Shown piece by piece: positions 23,906 through 35,139 of a stretch of DNA of 64,000 bases; positions within the stretch are counted from its first letter, which is position 1; every line of letters starts with the position of its first letter. Source of the DNA: Gordionus sp. m RMFG-2023. Taxonomy: Eukaryota > Nematomorpha > Gordioida > Chordodea > Parachordodidae. The notes under the pieces are model-generated. The model had not been told where the DNA came from, did not search any database, and saw only the letters and a program-made list of their open reading frames with translations. Both the position numbers and the translations under genes were made by a program. Location of the stretch: NCBI RefSeq assembly GCF_954871325.1, contig NC_088776.1:47758569-47822568 (forward strand). Direction: 5' to 3'.

Positions 23906-24443
23906 AAAATTAGCCGATTACGCAACACTAATCGTAGGTTATATTCACTTTATATTTTATAATTCACATTTAAATGCCGGTTTATATATATAATTTTTTT
24001 AATTAACATTAGTTTAAAATTGTGTATTAGAAAAGTTATTAATCCTAATAAATTTATGCTTAGTATTTTTAATTAAAAATATTATTTCTTAAAAAAATTT
24101 ATTATCCCCCCCCCCTAGACCAAATTCCTGTACGCGCCTGTTTTGATAATATATATAGTAACAATTTGCATGTAAATATTTAACCCCATCTATTTAGTTA
24201 TAAATAATTTGTAAATTAAACATTTTATTATTCACCTTACAATAGATGTAATAAATTTGATTTCTTTTCTCTTTTGTTTCCCGATAGGAAAGCTATTTTT
24301 TCCTTTTTGAAAAACATTTTTGAATTAAATTTTTAATACAAGTATATTTTTGATATTATTGAAACCACTATTATTTTAAGATATAATATACCAAGGTGGT
24401 GTGCCAATATATAAAATCTTAATTGTTTCAACATATCATTCTG

Positions 24444-24669
24444 TAGTGTTGTTAAACGGTTCGTTTTGAGCCGATTTTTAAAAACGGCTAACTCAATATT
24501 TTATTAGCCCGAAAAATATTGCCTAAGCCTCAAGATTTCGAAAATATATGATTAGACATTTGTTCCTTCTATGAGCAAAATCTTCAGGCTTGGGTAATAT
24601 TTTTCTGGATGAGGTATTGAGTTAGCCTTTTTTAAAAATCGGCTCAAAACGAACCGTTTAACAACACTA
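24444..24669. mobile_element. hAT MITE (TAGTGTTGTTAAACGG family), TSD TCATTCTG
   Basis: An exact 8-bp duplication TCATTCTG occurs at 24436-24443 and 24670-24677. Both ends read TAGTGTTGTTAAACGGTTCG, and the inverted similarity continues through CGTTTTGAGCCGATTTTT. At 226 bp it is the best preserved copy of a palindromic family with further copies in the window. Confidence 0.92.
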
Positions 24670-25639
24670 TCATTCTGGTCCTTATTTTATAGTTAGAAAA
24701 TGTTTCATTTCTAATATGGCATTGCTGTGTAAATAACTCCAGGCTTTAATATATTTGCATAATTAATTCTTCCAAAGACTTTTAGTGTTTTATTTATTCA
24801 ATTTATCCAACATAATAAATTCTGATATTAGTTTACATCGTGAGTGTCATGGCTATTACTGCAAATTAACCAGCATCTATTATTTGCGTTGCTATGTAAT
24901 TTAAGATTATTACTACAACGGCTGAGAGCATATGATTGCATATTTTAGATAAACAATAATGGTCAACTATGTAGTCATTTATATATCATTTAAAATGGAA
25001 GATAATCTTTTAGAAATTTAATATCTCACAATTATTTTCTTGCTTACTTATCTAGCTTCCATCATTTCATCTAAAAGGAAGCTCTAACCACCATCTAATT
25101 TTATGATTTGGATTGGTCGTTTATACTTTCTTCTTAAAAAATTGTTGATTTGGTTTAGACCTATAATTTTTTCCTAATTAGTCCATTCTATAAAACATTG
25201 TCTAACCAATGTAAGTTGCTAAGAATTATATTATTGCATTAAGTGGTTTTAAAAACCATTGAATTAATTCATCTTTTTTATCACTTGTAATTCTTTAGAC
25301 GCAATTTTTTTTATACCAGCAATCTAAAATATTTTATATTGTAATAAATAGATTTTTAGAAATGTCTTGTATTGTTTTAATAATTTATATGCCAGTTTAT
25401 TTTGTATGCATATGCATAATATAATAAATGAAATATGAAATTTAGAATAATTGTTCAGAGTTAACAAATTTTAAAAAAGTATAATATACTAATATAAACC
25501 CGGTAATTTTTTCTTATTTGAGCCCCCTGAGATTGTAAAGGCTAACGCCTCTGGTTCAGTGAATGGCTCGCTGAATGGAAGATGATAATTGTACGCCATG
25601 GGCGCACTGGCAAGGACGCTATATATTTTTTTATACGCC

Positions 25640-25855
25640 TAGTGTGGTTAAAAAGCCCGATTTGTGTCAATTTTTAAAAAAGGCCCGATTAAGATTTTAC
25701 CCATAATAATATTGTGTAAGCCTCAAGATTCGGCAAGTAAATGCCCAAACATTTCTGCCATCTATGAGCAAAATCACCAGGCTAATATTGTTTTGGTTAT
25801 GTCTTAATCAGGTCGTCTTTAAAAATTGACCCAAATCCGGCTTTTTAACAACATA
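25640..25855. mobile_element. TAGTGTTG-family MITE, degraded
   Basis: TAGTGTGGTTAAAAAGCCCG on the left pairs with CCGGCTTTTTAACAACATA on the right. The interior shares GCCTCAAGATT and ATCTATGAGCAAAATC with the 24444 copy. No duplication remains visible. Confidence 0.75.
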
Positions 25856-25989
25856 TGTCAATCCAATCGATAGAATTTTTGCGAAGAGGGTTTATAATGG
25901 TCAAAATTAAGAATATTTTGATTTCTACAAAATTGATAATATCTGTGTATGATTGCTATTTGATAAGATAGTCATTCAGGGCTGTAGTC

Positions 25990-26030
25990 AGGAATTTTTT
26001 ACAGGGGGGGGCGGGGGGTGGTTATAATTT
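25990..26030. mobile_element. possible transposon end, G-rich
   Basis: CAGGGCTGTAGTCAGGAATT (starting at about 25978) followed by a G-rich run resembles the terminus of many hAT-like elements. No partner end was found, so its extent is unknown. Confidence 0.35.
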
Positions 26031-26164
26031 TTTAAAAAATTAAAAGAGTTTTTTTGGAATATTAAAAATAAGGACTAATTATATAAAATTTATTATAGCC
26101 AATTATATTAAAATGACAATTTCGAAGACGAAATAATAAATATTAGAAAATAAAAAATATTTAT

Positions 26165-26385
26165 GAGTAATGTTAAACAGCTCGATTTGAGCATATTTTT
26201 AAAAAGGGCTAACTTGATATATTATCTAGAAAAATATTACCCAAATCTGACGATTTTGTTTATAGATGCACAAAGGTCTAGACATCTATTTACGAAATCT
26301 CGAGGCTTAGGCACAATTTTTCTGGATAAAATATTAAGTTAGATATTTTCAAAAATTGGCTCAAAACGAGCCGTTTAATAACAGC
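26165..26385. mobile_element. TAGTGTTG-family MITE, degraded
   Basis: GTAATGTTAAACAGCTCGAT pairs with GAGCCGTTTAATAACAGCA. The interior keeps ATTACCCAAATCTGACGATT and ATCTCGAGGCTTAGG, in the family's pattern. The duplication is lost. Confidence 0.7.
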
Positions 26386-26966
26386 ATTTGCAAACGAATA
26401 TATTATTGTTAAAAAATATTATAGCTATACGGTGAGCAAATTACAATAAATTTGTAATTAACATTATTATATGATTATTTATAAAGTTAATCAAAATTTC
26501 GGTCATAAATGGAAATTTAAAAAAGTATGAGTTTAAGAGTATATAATTTGTCAAATGTGATGCAGATAAATATTAATGGGCTTTCAATATAGTAATAGAT
26601 TCCAGATTCATGTGAATGATCGCGGGCGAATAAAACCTTTTCAAAAAAATATATCCAAAGAAAACAGAGAAATGAAAGATTTATTGAAATTTTTTAAATT
26701 CATATTTATATAACTTTTAATTTTATTATACATATATATATTATATTTTTAATAATATATAAAAAATATAATACCCCCTCCCCCCACCCTTCCCGCTAAA
26801 TATTAAATCAATACATCACTGGTTCGGTTCCGGATCGACATTAATAATTCTGGAGATTACTTTAATTATATTCTTTAGACATAAATAAATAATATTTTTA
26901 AAAAAGGAATAAATTAGTTATATGTAATATATTCCTTAAACTTTAAAAAGCATAAATGTTATGATT

Positions 26967-28051
26967 CAGGGGCGTATCTAGCTTTTACAAAAGGGTGCTA
27001 AAAGTAGTAATTAATTTTTTTCATAGGATCCATATATTTATTTACTCAATTTATAAATAATTTTCTGGGGCAGGGGGGGGGGTGAGAATCATATATTTTG
27101 CTATAATTAATTATAATGTACATTCATTCACCATTCAAAATAATATCTGACATAAAATGTTGAATCTAATTTATATAAGTAAGCTTCATAATAAATAAAA
27201 GATTATAAACCAATCCCAATTATCAAAAGAATTAGAAAAATATTTTTAACAAGTTCATACTTTGATTTTATTTTCTTCATAATTAAAATTAAACTAATTC
27301 AAAACATGTACCTTTATTTAACAGAAAAATAAGAATACCTTTTTGTATTCAAAAACCAATCCAAGAATGAATGTAAATATAATTTAAATAACCCTAACCT
27401 ATTTTACATATAAGATTTTATTTCATTTTATGCGTAGGATCATCTAATAAAAAAATAGATTATACTTTTTTTCATATAAAATATTATCTTTTTATTTTTC
27501 ACCAATTTGTTTTTGCGTAAAGTGATAAGAAAAATTTATAATAGTAAAATGATTATGCCTCAAGGAGAATAATATTTACTTAAAATAAGTCTGTAGTATT
27601 ATTTAAAATACCAATTGTCAAATTGCCTTATTTTATTAATATTACCAATTATCGTTAAATTGACTTTATTTATTATATTCAAATCAGTTTTATATATATT
27701 TTAATATAAAATATTCTTTATGCGATAATATAATTGAAATTTACAAACTTATACTTTGCTCTTTATTATTTTATATAAAAAGACTTTTATTATGTATAGT
27801 TGAATATTTTTTATCTAAAAATAGTATCAGAGTCTTCGCAGGGGCTAAGTGTTGATCTTTGTTAATACTAATACATCCACCCATTAAATAGCGCTCTTCT
27901 GATTTAAACGCTAATGAGGCCTAAAATTGTATAAAATTGCTATTTATTGAATGCTAATTTTATAGGGCCCTAACTTAAAACGCTGATAGAATTTAAAAAT
28001 AATTTAAAAAGGGGGCTTTAAGACCAAGAGGGCCTACCTAGCGACGCCCTG
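26967..28051. mobile_element. hAT-like element end pair (CAGGGGCGTATCTAGC)
   Basis: The left end is CAGGGGCGTATCTAGC; the right end inverted is CAGGGCGTCGCTAGGTAGG. Flanks TTATGATT and ATATTATT agree at 6 of 8 positions. The ~1.1 kb interior is AT-rich without a recognisable transposase, so this is a non-autonomous or gutted copy. The GGGGCGTA.CTAG terminus is common among invertebrate DNA transposons. Confidence 0.6.
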
Positions 28052-29835
28052 ATATTATTAAACTTTATAAGAAATAGTTCTCTATAATGTACAACATATA
28101 CAAATAATAAAACGAATATATAAATTAAATAATTATTTTTTATGAATATGAATGAAGCCAAAAAGGAAAATTGAGATGGGGATAAAAAATTGGGGCAAAT
28201 GAGAGTAGATAAGAGAAATAAATAAACAAAAGAAAGAAGTGAAGAGAAGAGAAGAGTATACTTTTATAAATATAAAAAGGAACATTATTTCAATTTATAA
28301 ATTATTTTTATGAAATATCTTAAATATGTAATAAAAATCCCACCTCCCCATCCCTTCTCCCCCAAATTGTACACAACATAGTATTATATAAGAAAATAAA
28401 AAAAAAATTGTAAAAGTTAATAAATTTTTAAAATAACGACTACATTTTAAAAGTTTTACAAAAAAATAATTTTTATTAAAAAAATGTGAAAAACCTAAAT
28501 AATTTTATAAAGATCTAATATAGTCAAAAGACTAAAATAAGTTGACCTATAGGCCTCAAAATTTATCCCTTTCCCCTAATAAAAATCATGGTCAAGCCTA
28601 TGTATATAACCATTCCCCTACTCTCAAAGCTGCCTATAGAATGCACTTTTCTTAAGCAAGAATCTATTAAGATGCGAATTTACAAGATCTTTTTTAAGTT
28701 GGGGAGTTTCATTTTTAACTTATCCCTTTAGGAGTTTGGGGGTGGGATTATGGGAGACTAAGCTCTTTGTTAGCCTTTTTATTTTTATCCCCCTTTCTTG
28801 AGGAGATGCAGAACTCTTTCGCAAATATTCTTTATATTTGAATTTAATACTTTGCAAGAAACGATTTATTAAACTGTATCTAGAACTTTCTTATTAAATC
28901 ATACGTATTTCATGCATTTATCCAATTCACCAAATGCTATATATTCACCAACATTTTAAGATATATTTAGATGCATGTAAGGAATTTAATATATATTTTC
29001 TGTTGTTTATTTTACTATAACATTACATTATATATATATAATATATATACCTTTTTAAAAGTTTTTATTAAATTATATATTAGTTTATCATAAAATTTTT
29101 GATGATAAATAGATGTTTCATATAGAAAACCTTACTATCCCTACGATTAGGCATAGAATTTTATAGAAAGTTCCAAAAATGAATATTCAAATACAATATA
29201 AATTCTAAAATTGTTTCAATCTAACTACCTTAAATATTAATAAATTGCTTTTATATGATGTAAACCTATTTATTTGAATTTTTTTTACTACCTATAATTT
29301 TATTATACAAAAGAAATTAAAGTATTAAAAAAAACCAATGATCTAATGAATAAACATTTAATTTAGATTTTCAGATAGTGGTAGAACTTCATATTTTCAG
29401 AGAAATCATTAATCCATTTGTTAGTCTTTATATTATTTTAAATTATCAATGGATTCTACTTTGTGATAAATCTTAATTTAATTTAACATTTATAAATACC
29501 AACTATAATCTTAATATAATAGACTGGACTATATTCCTTGGAATATGACTGATCTAGACCAATGTTTTAAATACTAGAACTAGCATTTATATGATTGTTA
29601 AAAAAATGTTTTAATTATTAGAACCAACATTTATATGACCATTTAAAAAAATGTATTTTAATTATTGGTTCATATGCTTTTAAGTTAATTGTTTCTGACT
29701 ATTTTTATCATAAGGCCTTTAATATATATTAAATAATTTAGACCATGTATAGGAATCTTTAAAAATTTTTTAAAAGATATTAATTTTGAATTTTCTGGTG
29801 GTTATATTATCTTATTTATATTTTTTGGTTTATAT
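28052..29835. other. intergenic AT-rich DNA, nothing recognised
   Basis: No ORF with codon character was seen. Poly-C stretches near 28345 and 28782, and a short TATATA run near 29030, are the only features. Loose near-repeats of ACATTTATATGA.. occur at 29585 and 29628. Confidence 0.5.
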
Positions 29836-30536
29836 TAGAGATCTGTAAAGCCTGGCTCAAGGGCTGGGCCATAATTTTTTTTAAAATAATAACTGGCTGC
29901 TGGGCAATTAATGCATAAAGGTTTTAGGCCAGACTCAGCCATGACAATTCATACAATATCAGGCAGGTCCTCAGAAATATCTGATTTTTTGTGAAATTTT
30001 AATAAGCCAGCCTAGGAATTAAAAGCTTGATATATTTTTTTGAATTTTAAGCTAATATTTTGATTTTGTTTAATACTATTTGGAGATAAATTACAATGTG
30101 CTTAATTCTTTATAATTTTGAGAGCTGTCTAACTAAAATCTAAATCTACTTTGCAATAAGTAATTTATTTATGATATGATACAATTACAAATTCACACAC
30201 AATGCAGTGCCATTATAAAGACAATTGATTTATAAAGAGTTGGCCTAGAAATATAAAGTCATAGATGAGATATAATACTTATTGACATCGGGAAAAAATT
30301 TAGTTAGATATAAAAAATGTTATGGCTGCGAAATTTAAAAAAGAAAATGGTCATGGTGGTCTTTTCATAAAACTTTAACGGGCTGGGCTTAACTTTGTAA
30401 ATTATTTTCGAGCTGTGCTGGGAAAATTATTCGAAAAACAATAAGGATCCAGGCCTGAAATTTTTTTAGTTTAGGACAGACAACTTGTGCAAAAATTCTT
30501 AATAGACCAAACTGACTCTAGCTTTGCAGACCTCTA
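29836..30536. mobile_element. hAT-like MITE, diverged relative of the CAGAGACCTGCA group
   Basis: The left end TAGAGATCTGTAAAGCCTGG pairs with the right end inverted TAGAGGTCTGCAAAGC. Sub-terminal GGCTGGGCC-type blocks repeat. The 8-bp flanks do not match clearly, so the call rests on the terminal repeats and the internal style. Confidence 0.6.
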
Positions 30537-32118
30537 TTAAAAATATATTTTATTTTTATATTTATAATTTGAATATTATGTTTCAAAATAAATACACTGA
30601 TTTATCTCTCTATTCTGTGTATTGTTTTTATTATTTAGATTCTTATTTTATTAAGAATATATCTAAAATTTATATTTTTGCATGTTATTATGCCTGGATA
30701 TAAATACGGTGTATTTTAAGTCAGGTTTTTATAACAGGACCATAGGCTTATAATATAAAAAAAAATTCATTAAATTAAAAGCAGTAGTTTACCCTTTATG
30801 CATATATAATAGGAAAATCATGGGTCACATGGACACTTTTTTTGATAAAATTTTCAGCTCTTTCTAGGAGTTGCTCTATAGCAAAGTATAATAGGCAAAC
30901 ATATTTGCTTATTGATAAATCTTTGTTGCCTTTATTCCTTAATGATTAGGCTAGATTATAAATCTATGAACAGAACCCCAATCTCCAAAGGAATTCCTGT
31001 ACAGCCTAGGCAAGACAGTCGAATTATTTCCTTTCACTACGTTTTTAGATTTAAACTATTTATAAATGCATAGTAATAAATGAAAAAAGAAATTTATATA
31101 ATAAATAGGGTGGAAAATATTTAATTTTAAATAAAATAAAATAGATATCTACTAAATATTTTAACATAATTATCAACTCCTGTATAAATTTGGTAGAATT
31201 ATATATATACACTTCTATTTTTAAATTTATTTTATACTCGTTTTTAAGAAACATTTATCGAGATTTTATTTTTTGTTATTAATGGATCCTAAAAAAATCA
31301 TTAGATCTTTTTTTTCCAATTGGCCACGTTTTATTTGCTGCGCCCAACTAATTAACTAATTTACGACTTAACAAATTTTTTTTTTTCAAAAAGAGAAAAA
31401 ATTAATTTTAGTCATTTATATTTAAAAAAACTCATGAACCCTCTCGGGGTTTGGTTTTTTTAGAAAATAATAAACTTTCTACTATTTCAATAGTTTTTTC
31501 TTCTTTTTTTTTTGCTTCCATAAAAACCAACGTTTTATTTGATCCATAATTGATAAAGAAAATTTTTGATATCAATAAATAGTTTTTATTCTATTATATT
31601 ATAATAAGTGATATCTTCATAATGTTGGCCACCCAGGCGCAGTTTTTATTCAAAATATAGGGTCAGTATATAGAATATTCTGGTACCGGCCTAAAGTAAG
31701 TGATGAAGTCACCACGAAGATGTGACCATCTTTACAGGTTTCACTTTATTTCAATTAATTCAATCCATGCATGATAACTGTTAATGTTCCCTTCTTTTTA
31801 ATTATTTTTTTTATTATCAAATAAATCCATATTTATCATAAAAAATAAAATCAATTGTGTTATCTCAACCCCCTCCCCCCCCCACCCTGATTTATATAAT
31901 ATTGTGATAATAACAATCATTTCTTCATTCAACGACCGGGAAAATAATTGTTAATTATTTTGCTAAGAAATACGATATTATTGGGAAGAAAATAAAAATT
32001 AAAATAAACCCTGGTCTTAGATATTACAAAATATTAAAAATAAATAAATAATTGAGAATTAAATCGATTCGGATTAAATAGCAAAGTAGTTTTTTTTGGT
32101 AGCAATAGGAATTCTCGT
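30537..32118. other. intergenic DNA, no gene recognised
   Basis: AT-rich, with a C-run near 31870. A short protein-like reading (ISKGIPVQPRQDSRIISFHY) at about 30985-31040 on the + strand lacks convincing splice sites. No other feature was seen. Confidence 0.4.
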
Positions 32119-32122
32119 TTTA

Positions 32123-32285
32123 GGCTGTATCCAAAATATCAAAAAATATTTTTTTAAACTTTTGAAACTGTTTTTTTAGAATATAAAAATAAAAACATGT
32201 CCAAAATATATTTATATAAAATTTTAAAATTTCTGAAAGTTTTAAAACTTTTCCAATTTTTTTAAGGCAAATTTTGGACGTAACC
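32123..32285. mobile_element. palindromic MITE, possibly PIF/Harbinger-like (TTA flanks)
   Basis: GGCTGTATCCAAAAT on the left pairs with ATTTTGGACGTAACC on the right. The trinucleotide TTA flanks both sides (32120-32122 and 32286-32288). A 3-bp TTA duplication with a GG-start terminus is typical of PIF/Harbinger MITEs. The interior is A/T-rich and palindromic in character. Confidence 0.55.
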
Positions 32286-32736
32286 TTAAAACTTAAATAT
32301 CAAATTATTTGTCATTGTTTTGAAAGTTTCCTTATTTTTTCGCAAAATTTTTTCCGGTAAGTTGAGTATTATATTATTTGTTCGGGTAATGATGTATAAT
32401 AGAGTTGAACGTCTCGAACGCTCTCGTATGGCCTTAACATAAAATCTATTGTTTTTAACTAATGAAAAAAGTTTATTAGTTTTTGGAAATGTAACGACAG
32501 AACTAAGAAGTTATTTTTCAAGTTACTTTACAAGAATATCTGTATATTGAATAAAATGCCTCATTTATATTAAACTCTCCTCTAGTCTAGGTCGACTTAT
32601 TTTGGGGAAAAAATGAACCCTCTTCTAAAAACAAATTTTTAAAATAGTTTATTTTTAATATTCAAATAAAAATTAATTAGTTCAAAATTTTTATGGAAAA
32701 TAAATATATTATGATATTTTTCTAGTGCACATAAAT

Positions 32737-33073
32737 TAGAGACACAGAAGTACCATTTGCACGAACCGGCCCTGATTTTTTTTAAAAAATATTTTCGGCC
32801 CGGCCTGGATTTTTTTTCAAAAATTTTTTACGGCCCTGCTCGGGTTTTTTATTTTAAGGCCCGGCCCGGTTTTTTTAAAAAAAAAATTTTCAGGCCCGGC
32901 CTGGATATTTTTAAAATATATTTATTTTTGATTTTTATAGCTAATAATGGCGATTTCAAATATTTGGTTATAAAATATACAGCCAGAGCCAGGCCCGGCC
33001 CTGCCCGGCCCGGCCCGGGTATATTTTAAAAAACTAAACCCGGGTCGGGCTTAGGGCCAGGCCTGCAAGTCTG
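32737..33073. mobile_element. hAT MITE, GGCCCGG family, TSD ACATAAAT
   Basis: An exact 8-bp duplication ACATAAAT lies at 32729-32736 and 33074-33081. The ends read TAGAGACACAGAAGTACC on the left and CAGACTTGCAGGCC inverted on the right. The body consists of GGCCCGG blocks spaced by T or A runs. It shares the internal TTTTTATAGCTAATAATGG segment with the copies at 17630 and 62931, which defines a subfamily. Confidence 0.88.
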
Positions 33074-33706
33074 ACATAAATATTAAAATGACGGCAAATT
33101 TTTTTCAGTGCATTTATTTCTTTATTTATGTGTATATTTGATTTAATTTCTTTTTGATTAATCTATGAATCGCACAATTATTTTGTACAATAAAAAAAAA
33201 TCATATTTAAAATGGCGAATTATAAAAATTATTTATAAAGTAACTTGCAATGTAATTAGTTACTTTTAACAAATAAACTAGTTAAAGTTGCTTTTGAAAA
33301 CGAAACTTGTAACTGTAATTACTTTTGCAAAACTTAATTTATAACGAATTATTTTTTAAAAGTAACTCCAATAACATTACTAAATATGATAAAATTTATA
33401 CGAATCCATTTATATATATTTAAGTTATCTAAATAAGTGTTCCTTATTTAAAAAAAATAATTTTTTTGATAATTTAGTTTTTTTTAAAGAAAAACTCTTT
33501 ACACCATTAACTTCTTTTTCCATGTCTAGACAAAATTATTTTATTAGATATATATAAATAACTAATAGTTAAGACGTTTTTACTTTCTTTTTCTTCACTA
33601 TTTTCTATAATTAATCTATTATAAGACCAGATAAGATAATTATTAGAGAACAGGTATTTGCCGAATTTTTAATTTCTTTAATAAAATGTGATTTGAATTT
33701 ACCAGA

Positions 33707-33793
33707 GGCATAATCTCAGCAGTGGCCTTGCTCTCAATACGAAGAGACAAAAGCGCCATCGCATCTTTAGCGAGCTCTTCCTTACCAGCTGAT
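33707..33793 (-). other. exon-like GC-rich island, unidentified
   Basis: An 87-base stretch of nearly balanced composition sits in very AT-rich DNA. On the minus strand it is bounded by a possible acceptor (TATAATCAG) and donor (CTG|GTAAAT). It reads GKEELAKDAMALLSLRIES, then KATAEIMPL, without stops. On the + strand it is also open (SAVALLSIRRDKSAIASLAS), so the strand is uncertain. No family is recognised. It may be an exon of an unseen gene or a captured gene fragment. Confidence 0.35.
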
Positions 33794-34511
33794 TATATAC
33801 ATTTATTAGGCAATTACACAAATTCAACTTTTGATTGTATTTGACAGCAAAATATTTTTTAGCGCGCCTAAATCTAAATCATAGCACACTTCTACAATAT
33901 TTAGCTTTTTGACGTTACTAAAATCGAGAAAAATGTAACGATTCTGAACAAGTGCCATAGAAATTTGTCATTCCTCTATTTTATTTAAAAATAAATTTAA
34001 ATTCATTTTTGTGTCTAGCTTTTTTAAAATTATTTTAAACAAAACAATTTACAAATTGAAAAGTTATAAAATATCTAATCGGAAACATTTTTCCATGTTC
34101 CTTTTCACACCTTTTTTTTTCCAGTTAGGAAAAAGAATAATTTAATTATTTCATCCTTTTTTTTAAAAAAAAATGAAAATATTTCCATAGAAAACGAAGA
34201 TAGATAGATTTGCGTTGGATTCAAAACACTTTTTTCGTTGTTCTTTGCTTTTGAATACTTTAATTTTTTTTTCATATTGATTAAATTAAGCCTTTTCATT
34301 CACCGTCATAATAGTTTATATAATTTTAAATTAAAGAAACGAAATCAGAATTATTAAATAGATCATAGGAAAAATTCTCATGTAAATACAGCTTTTTAGT
34401 GCGATCTACACTTTTACCTCTTCTTTTTTTCTTTTTAGAATTCTAAATAATTTTCTGGACAATGTGATTTTAAGGCTTAAAATTTTTTAAACAATTATAC
34501 TACAATTTTAA

Positions 34512-34700
34512 GCGTATTTTAACGATATCATCAACTTACGTCAAATAGGGGATGCCCTAGCTACTTTTTTGAATAAATTGCTTTATTTAGAAATTAAGAA
34601 AGACGAGCTAAGACATTACCTTAGCTCTTTTATTGGGTGTCCAAATGAATCTTATTTGGAAGCCGAACCAAAAAGAGTTGCAGTTGTGAATATTTTTTAA
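34512..34700 (+). other. exon-like open frame, unidentified
   Basis: A stop-free frame of 62 codons has ordinary protein composition in DNA where chance frames are Phe/Leu/Ile/Lys-rich. It includes NLRQIGDALATFLNKLLYLE, then KKDELRHYLSSFIGC, and ends AEPKRVAVVNIF before TAA. It has no in-frame ATG, so it would have to be spliced. A weak acceptor (TTTTAAG) precedes it. No homology is recognised. Confidence 0.3.
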
Positions 34701-35139
34701 AAGACGGTTATAGTCGCACCGGATTCTGAAATGATTATTTTAGTTCATTCCATTCTGTAAATCTTGAGAGCCGAGATTCTCTGTTCAGGTTCAACTTTCG
34801 GTTCATAGTTTTGATCCGGTTATAAGGGTTATATTTTCCGTTAACTCTTATCTTCACTATAACTTTTGATTATTTTATCACTTTTTTAAATAAAAATATT
34901 TTTAATATCAAAAGATGGAGGCGACATGATAATGATTGTTTTTTTTAAATGTAAAAAAACCGGGTTTCATCTGGTTTTATTCCAAAGCATCGCCATCATT
35001 TTTATGCCTGCTTGGAGGTCTCCCTAACTAGGCAACTATTTTCTAAATGATCATCCCGTAGGACGAATCGATCAAGCCTTTTCTTTTTCGTGTATTTTAT
35101 TTTTTTTAACGCTTATTTCGAACGGTTTCTTATTCAACT

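Larger units (their letters stand above)
18196..23930. mobile_element. giant non-autonomous foldback hAT-like element, TSD ATCGTAGG
   Basis: The element is 5735 bp and lies between exact 8-bp duplications ATCGTAGG (18188-18195 and 23931-23938). Both ends read TAGTGTTGCGTAATCGGCTA inward, a perfect terminal inverted repeat. Each arm has the same order: terminal repeat, subterminal array of ~32-bp TAGGCTTAGCC units, ~450 bp of AT-rich single-copy sequence, and a tandem array of a ~119-bp satellite. The arms are inverted around a loop at about 21000-21290. No transposase is present and all ORFs follow the satellite period, so it must have been mobilised in trans. The 8-bp duplication and TAGTGTTG terminus point to hAT. 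Confidence 0.9.
16572..24140 (+). mobile_element. hAT element, TSD TTTTGATA, split by a MITE and a giant foldback element
   Basis: The 8-bp duplication TTTTGATA is exact at 16564-16571 and 24141-24148. The left end reads CTTTGGCGTACGCAGC followed by a G run. The right end inverted reads CAGGCGCGTACAGG followed by a G run after TCTAG. Subtracting the two insertions leaves about 1.5 kb of hAT sequence. On the + strand this reads as decayed transposase: TILELEEPIINAITEISQWL near 16955, LVNICPPRLAASK-like text near 17262, and, after the MITE, LNDL.LLNIH.HLTPSK near 17970-18030 and an IIPKKLFVY end near 18069-18094. That tail is typical of the C-terminal domain of zf-MYM-linked hAT transposases. 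Many stops and shifts are present. Confidence 0.85.

Noticed and set aside
30985-31045. Exon reading ISKGIPVQPRQDSRIISFHY
   Set aside because: No convincing acceptor or donor and no partner exon; the composition alone is not enough.
31640-31735. Second copy of the SINE tail
   Set aside because: Only a 14-bp TATAGAATATTCTG match and loose similarity to GTGGCGATGA were seen, too little to call.
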